From Streptomyces misionensis (GTDB taxonomy: Bacteria; Actinomycetota; Actinomycetes; Streptomycetales; Streptomycetaceae): DNA of 64,000 bases. Of this stretch, positions 44,226 to 53,154 are shown piece after piece (the first letter of the stretch is position 1; each line of letters opens with the position of its first letter). The DNA lies in NCBI RefSeq assembly GCF_900104815.1, contig NZ_FNTD01000004.1:2310501-2374500 (forward strand), given 5' to 3'. The position numbers and the translations under genes are program-made. The notes beneath the pieces are model-generated. The model made no database searches and had not been told where the DNA came from. It saw only the letters and a program-made list of their open reading frames with translations.

Positions 44226-45020
44226 TCAACTCCCCGATGACGCCGGGGCGGTGGGGACGCTGACGTCGAAGTGCCGTGCGCCGGAAGCTGCTTTCATGAG
44301 CGCGGTGAGGCTCCGTGCCTTGGCGCGGCCGTTCTCGGCGCTGCCCCAGGCGACGGTGCGGCCGTCCGCCAACTCCAGTTCGACGTCGTCGTAGGAACGG
44401 ACCAGGACGGTCCGGGTGAGACTTCCCACGGGGCGCGGCAGGTCGCCGGCGATCCGGACCGCCTCCCGCGTCAGCCGGTCGGGGCCGAAGCGGCGCAGGC
44501 TCGCCGCGGCCGGACCGGTTGCGGACGCGGAGATCCGCAGCAGCGGAACGCCCTTGGGCGGCTGGGAGACCGTGGCGAACCGGACGCCCTCGCGGTCGAC
44601 TTCGACGAAGCCCCGGCCCTTGCGGATCAGCAGGACCGGAGTGCGCTCGGCCACCTTCAACTCGATGCCGTGCGGCCAGGAACGCGTCACCTCGACGGTG
44701 TCGATCCGGGGCAGTTCCCGGCGCAGCCGGGCCTCGATGCCGCCGGTGTCCACCGAGACCATCGGCGCCCCGACCGGAACGGCCGCGGCCGCGCGCACCT
44801 CGGCGGGGGTCAGCACCCGGGTGCCGGAGACCGGAACCCGGGTGACCCGCAGCCAGGAGGAGCCGTACAACACCCATACGGAACCGGCTCCCACGAGCAC
44901 CACGGCCACGGCCAGGATGACGATCGTACGAAGGCGTGGTCGTCCGAGTCCGCGGGCGAGCGGCGGGCCGGACGACTCCTGCTGGCGTTCCCCGCGCTGA
45001 CGGGTCGTCGGTCCGGCCAC
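44226..45020 (-). CDS. ftsQ: Cell division protein FtsQ
   Basis: FtsQ is a bitopic divisome scaffold. The 264-aa protein has a basic cytoplasmic N-terminus (VAGPTTRQRGERQQESSGPP), one membrane helix (TIVILAVAVVLVGAGSVWVLY, about 32-52), and an extracytoplasmic POTRA domain (VTRVPVSGTRVLTPAEVRAAAAVPVG) followed by the FtsQ/DivIB beta domain. I start at the GTG giving VAGPTT, which has AAAGGG 8 nt upstream. A GTG two codons earlier is only 2 nt from the same site. murG precedes it by 26 nt. Confidence 0.96.
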   Translation of the reverse strand: MAGPTTRQRGERQQESSGPPLARGLGRPRLRTIVILAVAVVLVGAGSVWVLYGSSWLRVTRVPVSGTRVLTPAEVRAAAAVPVGAPMVSVDTGGIEARLRRELPRIDTVEVTRSWPHGIELKVAERTPVLLIRKGRGFVEVDREGVRFATVSQPPKGVPLLRISASATGPAAASLRRFGPDRLTREAVRIAGDLPRPVGSLTRTVLVRSYDDVELELADGRTVAWGSAENGRAKARSLTALMKAASGARHFDVSVPTAPASSGS

Positions 45021-45046
45021 GCTCACTGCCCTTTCGTCATACGGTC

Positions 45047-46135
45047 CTAACGGCGCGAGGCGATGGCCTCGTACACCATGCCGACGAGCAGGTCGTCGGC
45101 GTCCCGGCGGCCGAACTCGCTCGCGGAGCGGGACATCTCGTAGAGGCGGTGCGGATCGGCGAGCACGGGCAGCACGTTCTGCTGCACCCACTCCGGCGTC
45201 AGTTCCGCGTCGTCCACGAGGAGTCCGCCGCCCGCCTTGACCACCGGCTGGGCGTTCAGCCGCTGTTCGCCGTTGCCGATGGGCAGCGGGACGTAGGCGG
45301 CCGGGAGCCCGACGGCGGAGAGTTCGGCGACGGTCATCGCGCCCGCGCGGCAGAGCATCATGTCGGCCGCGGCGTACGCGAGGTCCATCCGGTCCAGGTA
45401 ACTTACCGGGATATAGGGGGGCATCCCCGGCATCTGCTGCACACGCGGCAGTTCGTTCTTCGGGCCGACCGCGTGCAGGATCTGGATGCCGGCCTGCTGG
45501 AGCCACGGGGCGACCGCCTGCGTCACCTCGTTGAGCCGGCGGGCGCCCTGCGAGCCGCCGGACACCAGCAGCGTGGGCAGGTTGGGGTCGAGGCCGAAGC
45601 GGTGCCGGGCCTCGGGGCGGACGGCGGCGCGGTCCAGCGTGGCGATGGAGCGGCGCAGCGGGATGCCGATGTACCGGGCGCCCCGCAGCTTGCTGTCCGG
45701 CGTGGAGACGGCGACCTGGGCCGCGTACCGGGAGCCGATCTTGTTGGCCAGGCCCGGGCGCGCGTTGGCCTCGTGGATCACGATCGGCACGCCGAGCCGC
45801 TTGGCGGCCAGGTAGCCGGGCAGGGCGACGTAGCCGCCGAAGCCGACCACGGCGTCCGCCTTGGTGCGCTCCAGGATCTGCTCGGCGGCCTTGATGGTGC
45901 CGCGCAGCCGGCCCGGGACGGTGATCAGCTCGGGAGTGGGCTTGCGCGGCAGCGGCACCGCCGGGATCAGCGCCAGCTCGTAGCCGCGCTCCGGTACGAG
46001 CCGGGTCTCCAGGCCGCGCTCCGTGCCCAGGGCCGTGATCCCCACGGTCGGGTCCTGCCTGCGCAGGGCGTCCGCGAGGGCGAGCGCGGGCTCGATGTGG
46101 CCGGCGGTCCCTCCACCGGCGAGTACGACATGCAC
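45047..46135 (-). CDS. murG: UDP-GlcNAc:lipid I N-acetylglucosaminyltransferase
   Basis: MurG adds GlcNAc to lipid I to form lipid II at the inner face of the membrane. The 362-aa GT28 enzyme has VLAGGGTAGHIEPALALADAL at its start, an N-terminal donor-independent domain, and the UDP-binding C-terminal domain with LVSGGSQGARRLNEV (about 180-195). It lies 6 nt after ftsW and before ftsQ. Membrane association through a hydrophobic patch is known of the family. Confidence 0.97.
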   Translation of the reverse strand: MHVVLAGGGTAGHIEPALALADALRRQDPTVGITALGTERGLETRLVPERGYELALIPAVPLPRKPTPELITVPGRLRGTIKAAEQILERTKADAVVGFGGYVALPGYLAAKRLGVPIVIHEANARPGLANKIGSRYAAQVAVSTPDSKLRGARYIGIPLRRSIATLDRAAVRPEARHRFGLDPNLPTLLVSGGSQGARRLNEVTQAVAPWLQQAGIQILHAVGPKNELPRVQQMPGMPPYIPVSYLDRMDLAYAAADMMLCRAGAMTVAELSAVGLPAAYVPLPIGNGEQRLNAQPVVKAGGGLLVDDAELTPEWVQQNVLPVLADPHRLYEMSRSASEFGRRDADDLLVGMVYEAIASRR

Positions 46136-46141
46136 CGAAAT

Positions 46142-47503
46142 TCACCGCTCTCCGGACGAACGCGCCGCCGAGGCACGCCGTCGCATCGTGTTCCATCTCC
46201 GAGGCCCCCGCTCCGCACCGGAGCCTCCCGCCCGCTTTCTACCAAAGCGAGGTTGCCGCCTCGCAAGTGCCGTCCGCGCGGCGGGCTCGTCACGCGCGAA
46301 GGCGATCAGCAGCCCGACGGCGAACATGGTCGGCAGCAGGGCGGACCCTCCGTAGGAGAACAGCGGGAGCGGGACGCCGGCGATCGGCAGCAGGCCGAGC
46401 ACCGCCCCGATGTTGATCACCGCCTGAGCGATGATCCAGGTGGTCACGCCTCCCGCGGCGTACCTCACGAAGGGGTCCTTCGTGCGTCCGGCCACGCGGA
46501 TACCCGCATAGCCTAGAGCCGCGAACAGGGCGAGCACCGACAGCGTCCCCGCCAGACCCAGTTCCTCACCGGTGACCGCGAAGATGAAGTCGGTGTGCGC
46601 TTCCGGGAGTTGACCCCATTTTTCCACACTCGCGCCGAGCCCGGAGCCGAAGAGTCCGCCGGAGGCGAGCGCGTAGATGCCGTGCACGGCCTGCCAGCAG
46701 TCGGCGCCCTGGGCGCGGGGCTCGGTGGCGCCGATGCAGGCGAGGCGGGCCATCCGGTTGGGGCTGGTCTCGATGAGGATCACCCCGATCACGGCCGCGA
46801 CCGAGAGCACGCCCGCGAACAGCCGGGTCGGGGCGCCCGCGAGCCACAGCAGGCCGAACAGGATCGCTGTGAGAATGATCGCGGTTCCCATGTCGCCGCC
46901 GAGCATGATCAGTCCGAGCAGCAGGAAGGCGGCCGGCACCAGCGGCACCAGCATGTGCTTCCACTGGGTCAGCAGCCTCCGCTCCTGCTTGCGGGCGATC
47001 AGGTCCGCACCCCACAGCACCAGGGCGAGCTTGCCGAACTCGCTGGGCTGGATCTGGAAGGAGCCGCCCAGGGAGATCCAGTTCTGGTTGCCGTTGACCG
47101 ACATGCCGATCCCGGGCACCTGCACCAGAGCCATCAGGAAGACGGCGGCGGCGAGGATCGGATAGGCCAGCGCCCGGTGCAGTTTCACCGGCATCCGGGA
47201 GGCCGCCAGCAGCAGCACCCCGCCGATCACGGCGGCCAGCAGCTGCTTGCGGAAGAAGTAGGAGCCCGGCAGCGCCATCTGGAGCGCGGTGACCTGGGAG
47301 GCCGAGTAGACCATCACCAGGCCCAGCACCGTGATCAGCGTGCTGCCGCCGGCGATCAGGTAGTAGGCGGTCAGCGGCCGGTCCCAGGCCCGCCGCGCGC
47401 GTGTGACGGCCCGCTGTACGGGGTTCTCGCGCACGGACCGGGATACGGCGGGGCGCCGGGACGCCCGCTGCACGGGGGGCTTTCCGGTACGGCTACTGGG
47501 CAT
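46142..47503 (-). CDS. ftsW: Septal peptidoglycan polymerase FtsW (SEDS family)
   Basis: FtsW is a SEDS glycosyltransferase that polymerises lipid II during septation with FtsI. The 453-aa protein has about ten transmembrane segments after a basic 45-residue N-terminus. Conserved SEDS residues are seen in GNQNWISLGGSFQIQPSEFGKLALVLW (about 135-162) and LGLAGTLSVLALF; GGMTGTA-like membrane loops and PLFSYGGSALL close the pattern. I start at ATG 47503, which has GGAGG 5 nt upstream; a GTG four codons earlier is too close to it. The C-terminus is Arg-rich and disordered. Confidence 0.96.
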   Translation of the reverse strand: MPSSRTGKPPVQRASRRPAVSRSVRENPVQRAVTRARRAWDRPLTAYYLIAGGSTLITVLGLVMVYSASQVTALQMALPGSYFFRKQLLAAVIGGVLLLAASRMPVKLHRALAYPILAAAVFLMALVQVPGIGMSVNGNQNWISLGGSFQIQPSEFGKLALVLWGADLIARKQERRLLTQWKHMLVPLVPAAFLLLGLIMLGGDMGTAIILTAILFGLLWLAGAPTRLFAGVLSVAAVIGVILIETSPNRMARLACIGATEPRAQGADCWQAVHGIYALASGGLFGSGLGASVEKWGQLPEAHTDFIFAVTGEELGLAGTLSVLALFAALGYAGIRVAGRTKDPFVRYAAGGVTTWIIAQAVINIGAVLGLLPIAGVPLPLFSYGGSALLPTMFAVGLLIAFARDEPAARTALARRQPRFGRKRAGGSGAERGPRRWNTMRRRASAARSSGER

Positions 47504-47572
47504 CGGCGCCTCCACTGAACGTCGGCCGCCCCACGCGTCCCTCCCAGGATCCGCCCGGCGGGCGGGCCGGGG

Positions 47573-48994
47573 TCAGGCGCGGAGTTCGCGGACCGCGGCC
47601 GCGAACGCGTCACCGCGCTGGTTGTAGTTGGTGAACATGTCCATGGAGGCGCAGGCCGGAGCGAGGAGCACCGTGTCGCCGGCGACCGCGAGCCGCCGGG
47701 CCTCCGTCACCGCCTGGAGCATCGCCCCAGTGTCGGTCCGGTCGAGGTCGACGACGGGTACTTCCGGCGCGTGTCGCGCGAGGGCCTCGCGGATCAGGGC
47801 CCGGTCGGCACCGATCAGCACGACCGCGCGCAGCCGCCCGGCCGCGGTGGCGACCAGCTCGTCGAAGGTCGCGCCCTTGGCCAGTCCGCCCGCGATCCAC
47901 ACGATGGAGTCGTAGGCCGCCAACGAGGCCGCCGCGGCATGGGTGTTGGTGGCCTTGGAGTCGTCCACGTAGGCCACGCCGTCGATGTCGGCGACGTGCT
48001 CGATGCGGTGGGCGTCCGGCCGGAAGGAGCGCAGTCCGTCCCGTACGGCCGTGGCGGGCACCCCGAAGGCGCGCGCGAGGGCCGCCGCCGCGAGGGCGTT
48101 GGCGATGTTGTGCGGGGCCGGCGGGCGGACGTCGGAGACCTCGGCCAGCTCCTGCGCGTTCTTCTGCCGGTTCTCGACGAAGGCGCGGTCGACCAGGATG
48201 CCTTCCACGACGCCGAGTTGGGAGGGGCCCGGGGTGCCCAGGGTGAACCCGACGGCCCGGCAGCCCTCTTCGACGTCGGCCTCGCGCACCAGGTCCTCGG
48301 TGGCCTTGTCGGCCACGTTGTAGACGCAGGCGACCTTGTTGCCCTCGTAGATGCGGCCCTTGTCGGCGGCGTAGGCCTCCATGGAGCCGTGCCAGTCGAG
48401 GTGGTCGGGCGCGAGGTTGAGGACGGCGGCGGAGTGGGCGCGCAGCGAGGGCGCCCAGTGCAGCTGGTAGCTGGACAGCTCCACGGCGAGGACGTCGTAC
48501 TCCTCCTCGCCGAGGACGGCGTCCAGCAGCGAGACGCCGATGTTGCCGACGGCCGCCGTGCGCAGGCCCGCCGCCTTCAGGATGGCGGCGAGCATCTGCA
48601 CGGTGGTGGTCTTGCCGTTGGTGCCGGTGACGGCCAGCCAGGGGGCCGCGTCGGGCCCCCGCAGCCGCCAGGCCAGCTCCACGTCGCCCCAGACCGGGAC
48701 GCCCGCCTCGGCCGCCGCCAGGAACAGCGGCTTGTCCGGCTTCCAGCCGGGGGCGGTGACGATCAGCTCGGTGCCCTCCGGGAGGGTCGCCCCGTCGCCC
48801 AGGCGCACGGTGATGCCGAGCGCCTCCAGGCCGGCGGCCTGCTCGCGGGCGCGGTCGTCGTCGCCGTCGTTGACGACGGTGACGAGCGCGCCGCGCGCGT
48901 GCAGTGCTTTCGCCGCCGGGACGCCGGAGACGCCGAGTCCCGCGACGGTGACGTGCTTGCCCTGGAAGTCGAAGGGCGCCGAGCCGGTGGTCAC
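47573..48994 (-). CDS. murD: UDP-MurNAc-L-alanine:D-glutamate ligase
   Basis: MurD adds D-Glu to UDP-MurNAc-L-Ala. The 473-aa Mur ligase has the UDP-binding VTVAGLGVSGVPAAKAL region (about 18-34) and the ATP motif TGTNGKTTTV. The start is uncertain: the GTG (VTTGSAP) overlaps the mraY stop as GTGA, the coupling seen elsewhere here, but an ATG five codons upstream (MGSGK) is also in frame. I prefer the GTG, though neither has a strong Shine-Dalgarno. ftsW follows 69 nt later. Confidence 0.95.
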   Translation of the reverse strand: MTTGSAPFDFQGKHVTVAGLGVSGVPAAKALHARGALVTVVNDGDDDRAREQAAGLEALGITVRLGDGATLPEGTELIVTAPGWKPDKPLFLAAAEAGVPVWGDVELAWRLRGPDAAPWLAVTGTNGKTTTVQMLAAILKAAGLRTAAVGNIGVSLLDAVLGEEEYDVLAVELSSYQLHWAPSLRAHSAAVLNLAPDHLDWHGSMEAYAADKGRIYEGNKVACVYNVADKATEDLVREADVEEGCRAVGFTLGTPGPSQLGVVEGILVDRAFVENRQKNAQELAEVSDVRPPAPHNIANALAAAALARAFGVPATAVRDGLRSFRPDAHRIEHVADIDGVAYVDDSKATNTHAAAASLAAYDSIVWIAGGLAKGATFDELVATAAGRLRAVVLIGADRALIREALARHAPEVPVVDLDRTDTGAMLQAVTEARRLAVAGDTVLLAPACASMDMFTNYNQRGDAFAAAVRELRA

Positions 48995-50064
48995 TTTTCC
49001 GCTGCCCATCCCGCGTAGAAGAGGCCGAGTCCGACGATCACGCAGATGCCTTGGATGATCCAGAAGCGGACCACGACCAGGACCTCGGACCAGCCCTTGA
49101 GTTCGAAGTGGTGCTGGAGTGGTGCCATCCGGAAGACGCGCTTGCCGGTGAGCCGGAAGGAGCCGACCTGGATGACGACCGACATGGTGATGAGGACGAA
49201 CAGGCCGCCCATGATGGCCACCAGCAGCTCCGTGCGGGAGAGGATGGCCAGACCGGTGAGGACACCGCCGAGGGCGAGCGAGCCGGTGTCGCCCATGAAG
49301 ATCTTCGCCGGCGAGGTGTTCCACCACAGGAAGCCGAGGCAGGCGCCCATCAGCGCGGACGCGACCACGGCGAGGTCGAGCGGATCGCGCACCTCGTAAC
49401 AGGCGGCCGGGTTGGTCAGGGTCTGCGCGTTGGCGCAGGACTCCTGGTACTGCCAGACGCCGATGAAGGTGTAGGCGCCGAAGACGAGGACCGAGGCGCC
49501 GGTGGCGAGGCCGTCCAGACCGTCGGTGAGGTTCACGCCGTTCGACATCGCGAGGATCATGAACAGCGCCCAGACCACGAACAGCACCGGGCCGATGGAC
49601 CAGCCGAAGTCCGTGATGAACGACAGCTTGGTGGAGGCCGGCGTGTTGCCGCGGGCGTCGGGGAACATCAGCGCCAGCACGGCGAAGGCGATGCCGACGA
49701 TCAGCTGGCCCGCCATCTTCGCCTTGGCCCGCAGGCCCAGCGAACGCCGCTTGACGATCTTGATGTAGTCGTCCAGGAAGCCGACCAGGCCCATGCCGAC
49801 CATCAGGCCGAGCACCAGCAGACCGGAGAACGTCGGCGGCTTGCCGGTGATCACCTTGGACAGGAAGTAGGCGGCGACCGTCGCCAGGATGAAGGCGATA
49901 CCACCCATGGTCGGCGTACCGCGCTTGCTGGCGTGCTCGCGCGGGCCGTCGTCACGGATGTACTGGCCGTAGCCCTTGCGGGCCAGCAGCTTGATCAGCA
50001 ACGGGGTGCCGACCAGGGTGAGGAAGAGGCCAATGACTCCCGAGAACAGGATCTGGTTCATCAT
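48991..50064 (-). CDS. mraY: Phospho-MurNAc-pentapeptide transferase MraY
   Basis: MraY transfers phospho-MurNAc-pentapeptide to undecaprenyl phosphate, making lipid I. The 357-aa integral membrane protein has ten hydrophobic segments and the conserved NGVNLTDGLDGLATG active-site loop (about 185), plus FLDDYIKIVKRRSLGL (Asp-Asp site). The start is ATG (MMNQ), overlapping the murF stop as ATGA. Its stop overlaps the murD GTG. Position in the operon is standard. Confidence 0.97.
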   Translation of the reverse strand: MMNQILFSGVIGLFLTLVGTPLLIKLLARKGYGQYIRDDGPREHASKRGTPTMGGIAFILATVAAYFLSKVITGKPPTFSGLLVLGLMVGMGLVGFLDDYIKIVKRRSLGLRAKAKMAGQLIVGIAFAVLALMFPDARGNTPASTKLSFITDFGWSIGPVLFVVWALFMILAMSNGVNLTDGLDGLATGASVLVFGAYTFIGVWQYQESCANAQTLTNPAACYEVRDPLDLAVVASALMGACLGFLWWNTSPAKIFMGDTGSLALGGVLTGLAILSRTELLVAIMGGLFVLITMSVVIQVGSFRLTGKRVFRMAPLQHHFELKGWSEVLVVVRFWIIQGICVIVGLGLFYAGWAAEK

Positions 50065-51467
50065 CGGGCGGCAACCTCACCCTCGGCACCGGTCTCCAGC
50101 AGCGCCGCGGCGACGCCTTCGAGCCCCACCGACCGTGACGCCTTCACGAGGACGACGTCCCCCGGGCGCAACTCGCTGCGCAACAGGTCGATCGCCGCCT
50201 GTGCGTCGGACACGTGCACCGACTCCTCACCCCACGAACCCTCGTTATATGCGCCCAGTTGCAGCCAGGAGGCCTCAATCCCCCCGACGGCGACGAGCTT
50301 GCTGACGTTGAGCCGGACGGCGAGCCGTCCGACGGCGTCGTGCTCGGCGAGCGCCTCGTCCCCCAGCTCGGCCATCTTGCCGAGCACGGCCCACGTGCGC
50401 CGTCCCTTGCCCATGGCCACGAGCGCCCGAAGGGCGGCCCGCATGGACTCGGGGTTGGCGTTGTAGGCGTCGTTGACGATGGTCACGCCGTCCGGGCGCT
50501 CGGTGACCTCCATGCGCCAGCGGGAGAGGGAGCCCGCCCCGGAGAGCGCGGTGGCGATCTCTTCCGCGGACATGCCCAGCTCATGGGCGACGGCGGCCGC
50601 GGCGAGCGCGTTCGACACGTGATGCTCACCGTACAGGCGCATCGTCACATCAGCTGCACCGGAGGGTGTGTGAAGCCTGAAGGAAGGCTGTCCGGTGTCC
50701 GTGAGTCGTACATTCTCGGCGCGTACGTCCGCTTCGGCCGACTCTCCGAAAAGGACCACCTTCGCCTTGGTACGCGGTGCCATGGCCCGCACCAGCGGGT
50801 CGTCGGCGTTGAGGATCGCGGCGCCGTCCTCCGGCAGCCCCTCGATGATCTCGCCCTTGGCCTGCGCGATCTGCTCGCGCCCGCCGAACTCGCCGATGTG
50901 CGCGCTGCCGACGTTGAGGACGACGCCGATCCTCGGCGGGGTGAGGCCGGTGAGGTAGCGGATGTGGCCGATGCCGCGGGCGCCCATCTCCAGGACCAGG
51001 AAACGGGTTTCCTCGGTCGCGGTCAGGGCGGTCAGCGGCAGCCCGATCTCGTTGTTGAACGAGCCCGGCGTGAACACCGTCGGCGCCTTGGTGCTCAGCA
51101 CCTGGGCGATGAGGTCCTTGGTGCTGGTCTTGCCCGCCGAGCCGGTCAGGGCGACGAGGGTGGCGCCGAGCCGGGCCACGACGTGCCGGGCGAGGGCGCC
51201 GAGGGCGCTCTGCACGTCCTCGACCACGATCGCGGGCACACCGACCGGACGCGACGCCAGTACGGCGACCGCGCCCGCCTCGACGACCTGCGGTGCGAAG
51301 TCGTGGCCGTCCACGCGCTCGCCGACGAAGGCGGCGAACAGGCTGCCGGGCACCACCTCCCGGGAGTCCCGGACGACCGGTCCGGTGACCCGCACGGACG
51401 GATCCGGTATGTCGTGCGTCTGCCCGCCGACGACAGCTGCGATCTCGGCGAGGGAGAGGGCGATCAC
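50061..51467 (-). CDS. murF: UDP-MurNAc-tripeptide:D-Ala-D-Ala ligase
   Basis: MurF attaches the D-Ala-D-Ala dipeptide to complete the UDP-MurNAc-pentapeptide. The 468-aa protein has ALTGSAGKTSTKDLIAQVL (ATP site, about 115-133), FNNEIGLPLT, and NDAYNANPESM (about 325). The GTG start (VIALSLAEIAAVV) has AGGGA 8 nt upstream and lies 4 nt after the murE stop. Its stop overlaps the mraY start. An ATG 8 nt before the chosen GTG is out of frame. Confidence 0.97.
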   Translation of the reverse strand: MIALSLAEIAAVVGGQTHDIPDPSVRVTGPVVRDSREVVPGSLFAAFVGERVDGHDFAPQVVEAGAVAVLASRPVGVPAIVVEDVQSALGALARHVVARLGATLVALTGSAGKTSTKDLIAQVLSTKAPTVFTPGSFNNEIGLPLTALTATEETRFLVLEMGARGIGHIRYLTGLTPPRIGVVLNVGSAHIGEFGGREQIAQAKGEIIEGLPEDGAAILNADDPLVRAMAPRTKAKVVLFGESAEADVRAENVRLTDTGQPSFRLHTPSGAADVTMRLYGEHHVSNALAAAAVAHELGMSAEEIATALSGAGSLSRWRMEVTERPDGVTIVNDAYNANPESMRAALRALVAMGKGRRTWAVLGKMAELGDEALAEHDAVGRLAVRLNVSKLVAVGGIEASWLQLGAYNEGSWGEESVHVSDAQAAIDLLRSELRPGDVVLVKASRSVGLEGVAAALLETGAEGEVAAR

Positions 51468-51471
51468 AAGT

Positions 51472-53127
51472 TCATCCCTGAGTCTTCTGGATAGCTTCGC
51501 GAAGCACCTGGCGGTCGTCGAAGGGACGGACCACGCCGGCGATGTCCTGGCCCTGCTCGTGGCCCTTGCCCGCGACCAGCACGGTGTCGCCGGCCTGGGC
51601 GCGGCCCACGGCGGCGGCGATGGCGGCGGCCCGCTCCTCGAAGAGGAGCACTTCGCCGCGCTCGTGCGCGGGCACGGAGGCCGCGCCCTGGAGCATGGTC
51701 GCGAGGATCGCGAGCGGGTCCTCGGAGCGGGGGTTGTCGGAGGTGAGTACGGCCGTGTCGGCGAGCCGGGCCGCGGCGGCGCCCATCGGGGCGCGCTTGG
51801 TCTGGTCGCGGTCGCCGCCGCAGCCCAGGACGATGTGCAGCCGGCCCTTGGTGACCTTGCGCAGCGCCTTGAGCACCGACTCGACGGCGTCGGTCTTGTG
51901 GGCGTAGTCCACGACCGCGAGGTAGGGCTGCCCGGCGTCCACGCGCTCCAGGCGGCCGGGGACGCCCGGGACGGCGGCGATGCCGTCGGCGGCGGTCTGC
52001 GGGTCCAGTCCGGCCGCGGCCAGGGCGACGATGGCGGCGAGGGTGTTCGCCACGTTGAAGGGACCGGCCAGCGGCGACTTGGCCCGCACCCGTTCGCCGC
52101 GCGGTCCGAGGACGGTGAACGCCGAGTCCAGCGGGCCGACCTCGACGTGCTCGGCGCGCCAGTCGGCGTCCGGGTGGCCCTCGGCGGAGTAGGTGATGAC
52201 GGGGACGGTGGCCTCGGCGGCGAGCCGGCGGCCCCACTCGTCGTCCACGTTGACGACGCCGAGTTTGCTGCGTTTCGGCGTGAACAGCTGCGCCTTGGCC
52301 CGGAAGTAGTCCTCCATGTCGGAGTGGAACTCCATGTGTTCCGGGCTGAGGTTGGTGAAGACCGCGATGTCGAAGACGCAGCCGTCGACCCGGCCGAGGA
52401 CCAGGGCGTGGCTGGAGACCTCCATCGCGACGGCCTCGACGCCGCGTTCGCGCATGACGGCGAACAGGGCCTGGAGGTCGGTGGCTTCGGGGGTGGTGCG
52501 CTCGGACTTGATGCGCTCGTCGCCGATGCGCATCTCGACGGTACCGATGAGCCCGGTGGACTTCGCGGTCCGCAGGCCGCCCTCGACCAGGTACGCGGTG
52601 GTGGTCTTGCCGGAGGTGCCGGTGATGCCGATCTGGAGCAGTCCGCGGCCGGGGTGGCCGTAGATGGTGGCCGCCAGTTCGCCCATCCGGGCCCGCGGGT
52701 CGGGCACCACCAGGACCGGCAGTCCGGTCGCGGCGGCGCGCTCGGCGCCGGTCGGGTCGGTGAGCACGGCGGCCGCGCCGAGGCCGGCGGCCTGGGTGAC
52801 GAAGTCGGCGCCGTGCAGGCGGGCGCCCGGGAGGGCGGCGTACAGGTCGCCGGGCCGGACGGCGCGCGAGTCGTGGGTGATCCCGGTGATCTCGGCGGCG
52901 GCGTCCGGGGCCGCGGCACCCAGCTGATCGGCCAGCTCCGCGAGGGGTGCGGCGGAGACGTGGACCGGTCGCGGCGGTCCCGGATAGGTCACGGAAGCGC
53001 CCTTCTGGGTGGTTTGGGACTGATCAGCGTGTGGCACGGCGGTGAGCGTACCGGGCGCACCACCTTCGGAGCGAAGCGAGGGCTCGGGGCCGTTCTGGTT
53101 CCCGGGTCCGGGGGTGATCGTTGTCAC
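51472..53127 (-). CDS. murE: UDP-MurNAc-L-Ala-D-Glu:diaminopimelate ligase
   Basis: MurE adds the diamino acid; Streptomyces peptidoglycan carries LL-diaminopimelate. The 551-aa protein has ITGTSGKTTTAYLV (about 170) for ATP, and SDNPRSEDP (DNPR, the diaminopimelate-selective motif). The first 45 residues (TTITPGPGNQNGPEPS...) are low complexity, and a second GTG at 52992 (VTYPGPPRPV), also with an SD-like AGAAGG, could be the true start; both are plausible. It is 27 nt after ftsI and 4 nt before murF. Confidence 0.96.
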   Translation of the reverse strand: MTTITPGPGNQNGPEPSLRSEGGAPGTLTAVPHADQSQTTQKGASVTYPGPPRPVHVSAAPLAELADQLGAAAPDAAAEITGITHDSRAVRPGDLYAALPGARLHGADFVTQAAGLGAAAVLTDPTGAERAAATGLPVLVVPDPRARMGELAATIYGHPGRGLLQIGITGTSGKTTTAYLVEGGLRTAKSTGLIGTVEMRIGDERIKSERTTPEATDLQALFAVMRERGVEAVAMEVSSHALVLGRVDGCVFDIAVFTNLSPEHMEFHSDMEDYFRAKAQLFTPKRSKLGVVNVDDEWGRRLAAEATVPVITYSAEGHPDADWRAEHVEVGPLDSAFTVLGPRGERVRAKSPLAGPFNVANTLAAIVALAAAGLDPQTAADGIAAVPGVPGRLERVDAGQPYLAVVDYAHKTDAVESVLKALRKVTKGRLHIVLGCGGDRDQTKRAPMGAAAARLADTAVLTSDNPRSEDPLAILATMLQGAASVPAHERGEVLLFEERAAAIAAAVGRAQAGDTVLVAGKGHEQGQDIAGVVRPFDDRQVLREAIQKTQG

Positions 53128-53154
53128 TGGCTGGTTCCTGGTGTTCGGTGCCGA